Source: an uncultured Oscillospiraceae bacterium (GTDB lineage Bacteria > Bacillota > Clostridia > Oscillospirales > Ruminococcaceae). Taken from it: DNA of 64,000 bases. The first letter of the stretch is position 1. Each line of letters opens with the position of its first letter. The notes under the pieces are model-generated. The model searched no databases. It saw only the letters and a program-made list of their open reading frames with translations, and was not told where the DNA came from. The stretch lies in the NCBI GenBank assembly GCA_900540595.1, contig UQGL01000007.1:41446-105445 (forward strand), read 5' to 3'. Below are positions 24,724 to 32,682 of this stretch, in pieces. The translations under genes were made by a program, and so were the position numbers.

Positions 24724-26724
24724 ATGAAGAAAAAAGTTCTTAGCCTTCTGCTAACGCTTTGCCTTGTTATGACTTTCTTGCCAATGGCAATGTTTGCTGA
24801 AGGAACTTCAGTAGATAATTGGGACGGTACGGCAGATACAAGCTGGTACACCGACCATAAGACGGATACTGAATACCATTTCACCACTGCCGAACAGTTG
24901 GCCGGTTTAGCCCAGTTAGTCAATGACAAAACTGCATCTGTATCATTTGAAGGGAAAACGATTTACTTAGATAATGACCTCGACTTATCTGGCTCCCAGT
25001 GGACCCCCATTGGAAATGGCGGCAACTTTGGCAGATATTTTGCTGGTACCTTTGATGGGCAACATCATAAAATCATGAATCTGTACCATCACTATACTGG
25101 GGACGAACTTGTTCGAAATGGACTTTTCGGAGTTGTTTCTGACGGTGGTACATTAAAGAATTTACTTGTTATAGACGCTGATATTGCCTCAAATGATGGT
25201 TCGTTACTTGCCGGCATTTTGGCAGATTGGGTCAATGGCGGCACAGTTGAAAACTGCTATACAAGCGGAAAAATAGAAAACAATGTTGGCGACAAGTTCG
25301 TTGGTGGACTGATTGGTCAATGCACTTGGAGTACACAAGTAAAAGGCTGCGGTTCAGACGCCACGGTTATCAGTACAGAATCCGATGAAGATCATGTTGA
25401 TACCGTTGGCGGGCTGATTGGTCAGTGGGAAAACTCTGCGGACAGCTCGTCGATTACCGATTGTTGGTTTGGCGGTTCTGTTTCCTGCAATAATATCTAT
25501 TCAGCTGTAGGTGGTATTCTCGGTGCAAACTTTGAAAACTTCTCTGGGAACAAGCCTGGCGTAATAATCAAAAATTGCATAGTTGCAACAAAAAACATCA
25601 CTGGCGCTGAGCCTGGCAATATCACTTGGATTACAGCTGTTGTAAAGCCCCATGTTACCGACTGCATTTGGCCGGATACCCCTCCTGATGGTGTAACGCT
25701 TGATGAAGAAACATATCCTGATAATAAAGGCAATTACTTAGCCGTTGCTAAGCTGGTGGTTGATTGGGATGCAGGTACTGCGGGTGCCGACCCGACCTTT
25801 GACCAGTCATCGTGCGGCACTGCCGTCTCCAACTTCACCTCCGCAGATGTCCTTGCTGGCTTGCAAACCAATGCCGGTGCGGGCGTTGAATGGGTTGCCG
25901 GAATCGGTCATCCAACTTTTGTGTGGGATGACAATAACATTCTCGCTGATTACACAGCTGTCGATGCAGCCATCGCAAGGGCAACGGCTCTTGAGAGCAG
26001 CCTTTATACAAATTATTCTGCGGTAGAGGACTCCATTAACTCTGTTGACCGAGCAAAAAGCAAAGCCCAGCAAACAGAGGTTGATGCAATGGCGAAAGCT
26101 ATAGAGGATGCGATTACTGCCCTGAAATATAAGGAGGCCGACTATACCAAGGTCGATGAAGCCATTGCCAAAGCAAATGCACTAAACAAGGACAACTACA
26201 AGGACTTCTCCGCTGTGGAAACTGCTGTCGGCGCTGTTGTGCGCGGCAAGAACATTACCGAGCAGAGCAAAGTAGACGCCATGGCGAAAGCTATCGAGGA
26301 TGCCCTTGCTGCTTTGCAGTACAAGGACGTCGTCACCACGCCGAGTACATCGGCTCCTACCAAAACGCCCACGCCGAACAGCACAGCGGCTCCTGTCCAA
26401 ACACCCGCGCCGGTCAGCGCACCGACTCCTGCCAAAACACCCGCGCCGAACAGAACAACGGCACCTACCAAAACACCAACGCCGAACAAGACATCGGCTC
26501 CCACCGCTACGCCCGCCGCCGAAAGTACGGCGACCCCTACCCCTACCCCCGCACCTACCGCAACGCCGAGTTCTACGCCCTCGCCAACACCCGAATCTCA
26601 GGACACCATTCCGCAGGACAGCCATACAAGCAGCCCTGCGTTGTGGATCATCCTTATCCTTGTTATCGGCGGTGCAGTCTTTGCCATAGCTGTTTTTGGC
26701 AAAAAGAAAAAGAATAACAGATAA
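24724..26724 (+). CDS. secreted surface protein with GLUG-type repeats, FIVAR-like repeats and Pro/Thr stalk
   Basis: The 666-residue protein has a signal peptide (KKKVLSLLLTLCLVMTFLPMAMFA). Residues about 25-330 hold GLUG-like beta-solenoid repeats (VGGLIGQ occurs in several). Two helical repeats follow (YTAVDAAIARATAL... and YTKVDEAIAKANAL...VDAMAKAIEDAL), the FIVAR-like units of gut Firmicutes adhesins. Then comes a stalk of Thr-Pro/Ala-Pro repeats and a C-terminal membrane helix with a KKKKNNR tail. No LPXTG is present, so it is probably membrane-anchored. Base content is clearly lower in GC than its neighbours, suggesting transfer. The second ATG is favoured (GGAGG 7 bases away). Confidence 0.75.
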   Translation: MKKKVLSLLLTLCLVMTFLPMAMFAEGTSVDNWDGTADTSWYTDHKTDTEYHFTTAEQLAGLAQLVNDKTASVSFEGKTIYLDNDLDLSGSQWTPIGNGGNFGRYFAGTFDGQHHKIMNLYHHYTGDELVRNGLFGVVSDGGTLKNLLVIDADIASNDGSLLAGILADWVNGGTVENCYTSGKIENNVGDKFVGGLIGQCTWSTQVKGCGSDATVISTESDEDHVDTVGGLIGQWENSADSSSITDCWFGGSVSCNNIYSAVGGILGANFENFSGNKPGVIIKNCIVATKNITGAEPGNITWITAVVKPHVTDCIWPDTPPDGVTLDEETYPDNKGNYLAVAKLVVDWDAGTAGADPTFDQSSCGTAVSNFTSADVLAGLQTNAGAGVEWVAGIGHPTFVWDDNNILADYTAVDAAIARATALESSLYTNYSAVEDSINSVDRAKSKAQQTEVDAMAKAIEDAITALKYKEADYTKVDEAIAKANALNKDNYKDFSAVETAVGAVVRGKNITEQSKVDAMAKAIEDALAALQYKDVVTTPSTSAPTKTPTPNSTAAPVQTPAPVSAPTPAKTPAPNRTTAPTKTPTPNKTSAPTATPAAESTATPTPTPAPTATPSSTPSPTPESQDTIPQDSHTSSPALWIILILVIGGAVFAIAVFGKKKKNNR

Positions 26725-26760
26725 CGGAACAGCCCCCTCGCTCCATCTTCCGGGCAAAGC

Positions 26761-26788
26761 AAAAGCGCCGCAACGATGCGGCGCTTTT
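26761..26788. terminator. bidirectional terminator between convergent genes
   Basis: AAAAGCGCCGC-AACGAT-GCGGCGCTTTT gives T-runs on both strands. It lies between the surface protein (plus) and the GTPase fusion (minus). A second hairpin, GTGGAC/GTCCAC at 26814-26831, precedes TATTTTTT on the minus strand. Confidence 0.85.
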
Positions 26789-26866
26789 CTATTGCCAAAA
26801 AATATCCGGAAGTGGACTTCACTGTCCACCATACGGAAAGCATTTCGCTACACAGCGGCTTTTGTG

Positions 26867-29476
26867 TTATTCCTCCAAAAATTCGCGGATCTCCTTTTCG
26901 ACCGCGTTGACCTCCTCCTCAAACGCGCGGGCCGAAACACGCAGCGCGCCGTGGCCCATCACGATGATCTGCTCTGCGCCGTCACTGCTGACCACGCGGG
27001 TGCGATGCTCACGCGCCAGCTCATGGGTCGCACGCTCAATGTACATATCGGCGGTCTCGGCCTCCCGGGTGTAGACGACATAGAGGTTGTGGTATTTCTC
27101 CACCTCCCGCGCGCCGCCCCGTACCTTGTAGGCGTCAAACACCAGTATCGGCACACAGCGCTTATAGCCTGCGTAGTTGCACAGAATGTCCATCAGCCTG
27201 CGCCGCGCGACATCAAGGCTGCCGTCTGCCAGCCTGCGCAGGGCGTCCCACGCAAAGATGACATTGTAGCCGTCCACCAGCAGATAGTCCGGCCCGGCGG
27301 GCACAGGCGCAGCCGGCACGCTCGCCGCCGGGGCGGTGTGCAGGGCCGCGCGGGCGGCCTTTTTGGCATCGTCAACGCCGCCGCGGCGCTTTATCTTGCC
27401 GTAGGTGCGCTCAAAAATCGCCAGCAGCTCCTTATCCTGCTCCAGCGTGCCGCAGTAGGCGGAGGCCCGGCGGCGGCGCGCGTTGGCCTCGTCCTCCTCC
27501 TGCGTCTGCCCGGCGGCGGGTGCAGTACCCAGCCGCCGCTCCAGCCCGCTGGAAACATGGGCGCGGGCGGGGACCTCGTCCCACTTGACAAGATACCCGG
27601 CCCCGTGGGAGCAGAACACTGAATCCGCCGGGTTGTCGGTGTCGGCATCGGGGTCATACCCTGCGGCGGCCAGCACCTCATCGGTGTTGTGGCAGGCATC
27701 GTACCCGGCGGGCAGCACAGCCCACCGGCCCAGCCCGTGGGTGTAGGCTGCGACCTCCCGCGCATAGCCGCGCGCCGTGGCAACGGGCAGGCGGCCGGTC
27801 AGCCGCACCGTGTTTTCGGAATTCGGGAGTGTTTCAGGCGCATGGAAGCTGCCGCACATCCGCTGCACATCGGCCATGGCGCGGCCCAGCGCATCGGCGG
27901 GCAGCTCCAGCGTAAAATCGTACCACGGCTCCAGCAGCTGCACGCCGTCCCCCGCCGCAGCCATCCGCAGGCCCTGCCGCACAGCGCGGTAGGTCGCCTG
28001 CCGGAAGTCCCCGCCCTCGGTGTGCTTTTGATGGGCGCGGCCCGCCGCCAGCGTGATCCTGACATCGGTCAGCGGTGCGCCGATCAACACGCCCGGGTGG
28101 GTGCGCTCGGCCAGATGGGTCAAAATCAGCCGCTGCCAGTTTTCGGCCAGCGTGTCGGGCGGGCAGTCTGCCGCCAGCTGGACGCCGCTGCCCCGGGGCG
28201 CAGGCTCCAGCAGCAGATGCACCTCGGCATAGTGGCGCAGCGGCTCATAGTGGCCGATGCCCTCGACAGCCGCCGTCAGCGTCTCCTTATACAAAATGCC
28301 GCCCTCGCTGAATGTCACATCCAGCCCGAACCGCTCCTGCAGGATATTCTGCAAAATTTCCAGCTGCACCTCGCCCATCAGCTGGACATGCACCTCGCCG
28401 AGGTCGTCCCGCCAGTTCACATGCAGCTGGGGGTCCTCGTCTTCCAGCGTCTGCAATGCCTTCAGCAGGGTATGGGGGTCGGCTGCGCTCTCGACACGGT
28501 AGTTCAGCACCGGCTCCAGCAGCGGGGTATCGGCGTCAGCCTCTGCCCCAAGGCCCTGCCCGGGGCGGGTGGCAGCCGGCCCCGCCGCCGCCACGACCAT
28601 GCCGGGGTATGCCTCGCTGACCAGCCGGAATTTTCCGCCGTTGTACAGCCGCAGCGCATCGGCCTTCTCGCCGCCGGGCAGCACTGCCTTGACCGGCAGC
28701 ACGCCGCCCGTGATCTTGAGCCATGTCAGCCGTGTGCCCGCATCCTCACTGATCTTGAACACCCGCGCACCGAACTCCGGCCAGCGCGGCGGGGTGCGGG
28801 TCAGCGTCTGCAGCCCGCGCAGCAGGCCGTCCAGCCCGTCCAGCCGCAGTGCCGCGCCGAAAAACACCGGGAACACCTGCCGCCGCGCAATGGCTGTCAC
28901 CACGGTCTCGGGCGAGGCCGCGCCGTTTTCCAGCACCTCGTTCATCAGCGGCTCACTGCACAGGGCCAGTGCCTCCGGGTCGGGCACGGCAGAAAAATCC
29001 ACGCACCCGTCCCCGAACCGCCCGCGCAGCTCCCGCAGGCGGACGGCGGCATCAGCACCCGGCAGATCCATCTTGTTCACAAACACAAAGGTGGGCACGC
29101 GGTAGCGGGCCAGCAGCTTCCAGAGCGTCTCGGTGTGGGCCTGCACGCCGTCCGTGCCGGAGACCACCAGCACTGCATAATCCAGCACCTGCAGGGCGCG
29201 CTCGGCCTCGGCGGAAAAATCCACATGTCCCGGCGTGTCCAGCAGGGTCAGCTCGCACGCCTCGGCCCCAGCGGCGGCGGGCAGTGCCAGCACCGCCTGC
29301 TTGGCAAAGATCGTAATGCCCCGCGCCCGCTCCCGGCTGTCGGTATCCAGAAATGCGTCCCTGTGATCCACGCGGCCCAGCTTGCGCAGCACCCCCGCGC
29401 GGTAAAGCAGCCCCTCGGCCAATGTGGTTTTGCCGCTGTCCACATGGGCCAGCAGCCCAACGACCAGTCGTTTCAT
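26867..29476 (-). CDS. TetM-like ribosomal-protection GTPase fused to a NYN (YacP/Rae1-like) ribonuclease domain
   Basis: The 869-residue protein is an EF-G/TetM-type GTPase with a nuclease tail. G1 is AHVDSGKTT (10-18), then ARGITI (switch I), LLDTPGHVDF (G3) and FVNKMDLP (G4). Domains II-V follow, with LMGEVQLEILQ and a TetM-type domain IV. After a charged linker, residues about 729-869 are a NYN domain: LLVDGYNVIFAW, ILVFDAYKV, ETADMYIE and VVSSDGAEQI supply the acidic metal site of Rae1/YacP, which cuts mRNA in the ribosomal A site. It may both clear the A site and cut mRNA. Tetracycline resistance cannot be concluded. Start 29476 has GAGGGG upstream. Confidence 0.85.
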   Translation of the reverse strand: MKRLVVGLLAHVDSGKTTLAEGLLYRAGVLRKLGRVDHRDAFLDTDSRERARGITIFAKQAVLALPAAAGAEACELTLLDTPGHVDFSAEAERALQVLDYAVLVVSGTDGVQAHTETLWKLLARYRVPTFVFVNKMDLPGADAAVRLRELRGRFGDGCVDFSAVPDPEALALCSEPLMNEVLENGAASPETVVTAIARRQVFPVFFGAALRLDGLDGLLRGLQTLTRTPPRWPEFGARVFKISEDAGTRLTWLKITGGVLPVKAVLPGGEKADALRLYNGGKFRLVSEAYPGMVVAAAGPAATRPGQGLGAEADADTPLLEPVLNYRVESAADPHTLLKALQTLEDEDPQLHVNWRDDLGEVHVQLMGEVQLEILQNILQERFGLDVTFSEGGILYKETLTAAVEGIGHYEPLRHYAEVHLLLEPAPRGSGVQLAADCPPDTLAENWQRLILTHLAERTHPGVLIGAPLTDVRITLAAGRAHQKHTEGGDFRQATYRAVRQGLRMAAAGDGVQLLEPWYDFTLELPADALGRAMADVQRMCGSFHAPETLPNSENTVRLTGRLPVATARGYAREVAAYTHGLGRWAVLPAGYDACHNTDEVLAAAGYDPDADTDNPADSVFCSHGAGYLVKWDEVPARAHVSSGLERRLGTAPAAGQTQEEDEANARRRRASAYCGTLEQDKELLAIFERTYGKIKRRGGVDDAKKAARAALHTAPAASVPAAPVPAGPDYLLVDGYNVIFAWDALRRLADGSLDVARRRLMDILCNYAGYKRCVPILVFDAYKVRGGAREVEKYHNLYVVYTREAETADMYIERATHELAREHRTRVVSSDGAEQIIVMGHGALRVSARAFEEEVNAVEKEIREFLEE

Positions 29477-29511
29477 ACAAGTTCCCCTCAAAAAATCAAG
29501 ATCTTGTCCCT

Positions 29512-29540
29512 ATTGTACAATTTTTCCTGTCATTTGGCAA
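29512..29540 (-). promoter_or_regulatory. promoter of the GTPase-nuclease fusion
   Basis: Minus strand: TTGCCA (29540-29535), 17 bases, TACAAT (29517-29512), about 35 bases before the start codon. Confidence 0.7.
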
Positions 29541-29563
29541 ACGCTTTGCTGCACCCGCCGCCC

Positions 29564-29592
29564 TTGCGGCCGCGCACAAAACGCGCTATAAT
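29564..29592 (+). promoter_or_regulatory. promoter of the FMN oxidoreductase
   Basis: TTGCGG (29564-29569), 17 bases, consensus TATAAT (29587-29592). Confidence 0.72.
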
Positions 29593-29669
29593 GACCGCGG
29601 AGCATAATTACCCGATTTTTGCAGGGGCCGATGCTCGCATCGACCCGCAACTCAGGAGGCAAAATCCAG

Positions 29670-30689
29670 ATGACTTATAAAGAAGTTCTTGAATCCGCGC
29701 GCGGTCAGATGGGCCCCTGCCATGCCTGCCCGGTATGCAACGGCCGCGCCTGCGGCGCCACGATTCCCGGCCCCGGTGCCAAGGGCAGCGGCACGGTGGC
29801 GATTCGCAACTTTGACGCCTGGCGCGATGTGCGGCTGAACATGGACACGATCCACGAAAATTTTGAGCCGGACACCGCACTGCGCATCTTCGGCCGCACC
29901 TTTAAGTACCCCTTCTTTGCCGGGCCGGTGGGTGCCATGGCGCTGCACTACGGCGACAAATACAACGACCTTGACTACAATAACATTCTGGTCCCCGCCT
30001 GTGCGGCGGCCGGTATTGCCGCCTTTACCGGTGACGGCACGAACCCCAAGGTCATGGAGGGCGCGACCGCTGCCATCGCCGCCAGCGGCGGCGCGGGCAT
30101 CCCGACCGTCAAGCCGTGGGACAACGCGACCGTGGCGCAGAAGATGGCGATGGCCCGTCAGTCCGGCTGCTTTGCGCTGGCCATGGACATTGACGCCGCA
30201 GGGCTGCCGTTTCTGCAGCATCTTGACCCGCCCGCGGGCAGCAAGACCGTGGAGCAACTGCAGGAGATTGCCAAAAGCGCAGGTGTGCCGTTCATCTTAA
30301 AGGGCATCATGACCGTCAGCGGTGCTGAAAAGGCCGTTAAGGCCGGGGCTGCCGGCATCGTTGTGTCCAACCACGGCGGCCGCGTGCTGGACGACTGCCC
30401 TGCCACGGCGGAGGTTCTGGCCGACATCGTGGCCGCAGTGGACGGCCGCGCCAAGATCCTTGTGGACGGCGGCATCCGCACCGGCAACGATGTGTTCAAG
30501 GCGCTGGCTCTCGGCGCGGACGGTGTGCTGATCGCACGGCCCTTCGTCACAGCCGTCTACGGCGGCGGGGCGGACGGCGTTGCCGCCTACACCGAAAAGC
30601 TCGGCAGCGAGCTGGCCGACACGATGCGCCTGTGCGGCGCGCCGACCCTTGATGCCATCACCCGCGATATGGTGCGGATCATCAAGTAA
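29670..30689 (+). CDS. FMN-dependent alpha-hydroxy-acid dehydrogenase family protein
   Basis: A 339-residue TIM-barrel flavoprotein. GIVVSNHGGRVLDD holds the catalytic His and FMN-contacting residues of the lactate oxidase/glycolate oxidase family, and ILVDGGIRTGNDVFKALALGADGVLIARP is the FMN phosphate-binding end. PFILKGIMT carries the conserved Lys. Unusual is the N-terminal CHACPVCNGRACG with four Cys in a tight group, which may bind metal or a cluster. A 2-hydroxy acid such as lactate is the likely substrate class. Start 29670 is set by AGGAGG 10-11 bases upstream. Confidence 0.8.
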   Translation: MTYKEVLESARGQMGPCHACPVCNGRACGATIPGPGAKGSGTVAIRNFDAWRDVRLNMDTIHENFEPDTALRIFGRTFKYPFFAGPVGAMALHYGDKYNDLDYNNILVPACAAAGIAAFTGDGTNPKVMEGATAAIAASGGAGIPTVKPWDNATVAQKMAMARQSGCFALAMDIDAAGLPFLQHLDPPAGSKTVEQLQEIAKSAGVPFILKGIMTVSGAEKAVKAGAAGIVVSNHGGRVLDDCPATAEVLADIVAAVDGRAKILVDGGIRTGNDVFKALALGADGVLIARPFVTAVYGGGADGVAAYTEKLGSELADTMRLCGAPTLDAITRDMVRIIK

Positions 30690-30701
30690 AAAGCAGCAAA
30701 A

Positions 30702-30751
30702 AATACCATGCCTCCCGGTTGCAAAAACCGTCGAAACATGGTATTCTTTTT
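30702..30751 (+). terminator. terminator after the FMN oxidoreductase
   Basis: AATACCATG (30702-30710) pairs with CATGGTATT (30737-30745), followed by CTTTTT. Confidence 0.8.
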
Positions 30752-30823
30752 ATGCCGCTTTATGCGGCGGGCACTGCACATACGGCAGGCGGTTGGTCTT
30801 CCCTCCCGAAAGGAGGTGAGATC

Positions 30824-30913
30824 ATGCGTTTTACATTTACGTTTTATGTGGGTCACAAGACCATTACATTGAGCATCATTGTAAAAAGCAAGAACCGCCA
30901 CTCTGCCAAGTGA
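30824..30913 (+). CDS. 29-residue candidate type I toxin peptide
   Basis: ATG at 30824 follows AAAGGAGG by 7 bases and reads MRFTFTFYVGHKTITLSIIVKSKNRHSAK, a hydrophobic strand-like peptide with a basic tail, the usual make-up of membrane-acting small toxins. The mRNA is built to hide its ribosome site: CCTCC (30802-30806) pairs with GGAGG (30812-30816), and GCGGTTGGTCT (30789-30799) can pair with the distant GAGACCAACCGC (30951-30962). An antisense promoter faces it. The reading as a toxin is inference; no family recognised. Confidence 0.6.
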   Translation: MRFTFTFYVGHKTITLSIIVKSKNRHSAK

Positions 30914-30982
30914 CGGTTCTTAGGTCTAACCTAATTACCCTAGCTTGAAAGAGACCAACCGCTTGTCGCAGTGCCTTTTTCT
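30880..30982 (-). ncRNA. candidate antisense antitoxin RNA
   Basis: Transcription from the minus-strand promoter at 30989-31017 would start near 30982, cross the 3' part of the toxin message, and stop at the hairpin AAGAACCG...CGGTTCTT (30921-30890), followed by GCTTTTT on the minus strand. Length about 100 bases, overlapping the last ten codons or so of the peptide and its 3' region. Confidence 0.6.
30890..30921. terminator. shared hairpin terminator of toxin/antitoxin transcripts
   Basis: AAGAACCG-CCACT...AGTGA-CGGTTCTT forms a long stem. On the minus strand it is followed by GCTTTTTAC, a good terminator for the antisense RNA; on the plus strand the T-run is absent. Confidence 0.75.
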
Positions 30983-30988
30983 ATGTTT

Positions 30989-31017
30989 ATTATAACGCTG
31001 TGCAGTCTCTTTGTCAA
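30989..31017 (-). promoter_or_regulatory. consensus promoter of the antisense RNA
   Basis: Perfect TTGACA (31017-31012), 17-base spacer, perfect TATAAT (30994-30989) on the minus strand. It is the strongest promoter match in the window and has no protein gene downstream on that strand for about 1.5 kb. Confidence 0.88.
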
Positions 31018-31082
31018 GCCGCAGCCTCTCGCCCCCACCCCTGCATAAATATTCTTTTTTCTGCAAAAATTGCCCAAACCTC

Positions 31083-31111
31083 TTGCATAACCTACGGTTT
31101 TGCATTACTAT
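31083..31111 (+). promoter_or_regulatory. promoter of the amino acid ABC operon
   Basis: TTGCAT (31083-31088), 17 bases, TACTAT (31106-31111). Confidence 0.6.
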
Positions 31112-31176
31112 TAAAGAATACCACCGCTTTAAATCGGCAGTGTGAGGGATTTGTGCAAAGTATAGGAGGAGTTATC

Positions 31177-32010
31177 ATGAAAAAGCTTATCAGCACCGTT
31201 CTGGCACTTGGCATGGCGGCCGGTCTGGCCGGCTGCGGCAGCAGCGCCGCCGCGACCCCCGCCAGCACGGCGGACGCCGTTTCGACCGAAAGCACCGCAG
31301 CCGCCGACACCGACCTCGCCTACATTCAGGGCAAGGGCAAGATGACCATCGGCTACACCGTCTACGAGCCGATGAACTACACCGATGCCGACGGTAACTT
31401 TACCGGCTTTGACACCGAGCTTGCCACCGCCGTCTGCGCCAAGCTCGGCGTTGAGCCTGATTTTGTCGAGATCAACTGGGACACCAAGGTCGTTGAGCTG
31501 GACGCCAAGAGCATCGACTGCATCTGGAACGGCATGACCCTGACCGATGACATCATGGCCAACGCCGCCTGCACCAAGCCCTACGCCAAGAACGCGCAGG
31601 TCGTTGTGATGAAGGCCGACGCCGCCTACGCCTCCACTGCCGATCTGGCGGGCAAGACCGTTGTGGCCGAGGCCGGCTCCGCCGGTGAGACCGCCATCAG
31701 CGAGGACGCGGGCCTGTCGCAGGCAGAGTACATCAGCAAGAGCGTGCAGACCGACTGCCTGATGGAGGTTGCCGCCGGCACCGCCGATGCCGCTGTGCTG
31801 GACCTGACGCTGGCCACCGCCATGATCGGCGAGGGCACCGACTACGCGAACCTTGCCATCAAGGACGAGCTGAACGCCGAGGAATACGGCGTTGCCTTCC
31901 GCAAGGGCAGCGATGCCGCCGAGGCCGTGAACGCCGCCTTTGACGAGCTGAAGGCGGACGGCACGATGCAGGCCCTTGCCGACAAATACAGCCTGACGCT
32001 GGCCGACTGA
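31177..32010 (+). CDS. amino acid ABC transporter substrate-binding lipoprotein
   Basis: A 277-residue lipoprotein: signal peptide with lipobox LAGC (Cys about residue 20), a Ser/Ala/Thr linker, then a family 3 solute-binding domain (MTIGYTVYEPMNYTDADGNFTGFDTELATAVCAKLG, WNGMTLTDD, VVAEAGSAGE). It captures a polar amino acid outside the membrane for the permease encoded next. Start 31177 has AGGAGG 6 bases upstream. The stop overlaps the permease start (TGATG). Confidence 0.92.
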   Translation: MKKLISTVLALGMAAGLAGCGSSAAATPASTADAVSTESTAAADTDLAYIQGKGKMTIGYTVYEPMNYTDADGNFTGFDTELATAVCAKLGVEPDFVEINWDTKVVELDAKSIDCIWNGMTLTDDIMANAACTKPYAKNAQVVVMKADAAYASTADLAGKTVVAEAGSAGETAISEDAGLSQAEYISKSVQTDCLMEVAAGTADAAVLDLTLATAMIGEGTDYANLAIKDELNAEEYGVAFRKGSDAAEAVNAAFDELKADGTMQALADKYSLTLAD

Positions 32011-32669
32011 TGGGCGAGGCAGCTGTCATCTGGGGCCGCCTGACCGAAGCCTTCTGGCTCAACTGCCAGCTGTTCGGCCTTACCTTACTGTTCGCACTGC
32101 CGCTGGGGCTGGTGGTGTCGTTCGGCTCCATGAGCAGGCTTGCCCCGCTGCGCGGCGCAGTCAAGACCTTTGTCTGGATCATCCGCGGCACGCCGCTGAT
32201 GCTGCAGATCCTTGTCATCTATCTTGGCCCCGGCCTGATGGGCTTTGCCAGCCCGTGGCCGTCGGGCGGCAGCGGCCGTCTGGTGGCGGCCGTGGTGGCC
32301 TTTGCCATCAACTACGCCTGCTATTTTTCTGAGATCTACCGCGGCGGCATCGAGGCTGTGCCCAAGGGCCAGACCGAGGCCGGGCAGGTGCTGGGCATGA
32401 CCCGGACCCAGATCTTTTTCCGCGTCACGCTGCTGCAGGTCATCAAGCGGATCCTGCCGCCGATGGGCAACGAGATCATCACCCTCGTCAAGGATACCTC
32501 GCTTGCGAATGTCATTGCCAACAAGGACATCATCATGATGGCGAAGGAGTACAGCGCCAAGGGTCTGATCTGGCCGCTGTTCTCCACAGCGGTGTTCTTC
32601 CTAGTGTTTGTGGGTGCGCTGACGCTGCTGTTCGGCTGGCTGGAAAAGCGGCTGGACTATTTCAGATAA
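32010..32669 (+). CDS. polar amino acid ABC transporter permease (HisM/GlnP type)
   Basis: A 219-residue membrane protein with about five segments. It has the HEQRL-type opening (LTLLFALPLGLVVSFG), IIRGTPLMLQILVIY, and the EAA loop GGIEAVPKGQTEAGQVLGMTRTQIFFRV that contacts the ATPase. This is the usual single-permease (homodimer) form of the family. Translationally coupled to the binding protein by a one-base overlap. Confidence 0.92.
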   Translation: MGEAAVIWGRLTEAFWLNCQLFGLTLLFALPLGLVVSFGSMSRLAPLRGAVKTFVWIIRGTPLMLQILVIYLGPGLMGFASPWPSGGSGRLVAAVVAFAINYACYFSEIYRGGIEAVPKGQTEAGQVLGMTRTQIFFRVTLLQVIKRILPPMGNEIITLVKDTSLANVIANKDIIMMAKEYSAKGLIWPLFSTAVFFLVFVGALTLLFGWLEKRLDYFR

Positions 32670-32682
32670 GGGGGGTGCAGTC

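Noticed and set aside
26867..29476. Simple tetracycline resistance gene
   Set aside because: TetM-like GTPases are not all resistance factors; the nuclease tail and chromosomal setting argue against a plain call.
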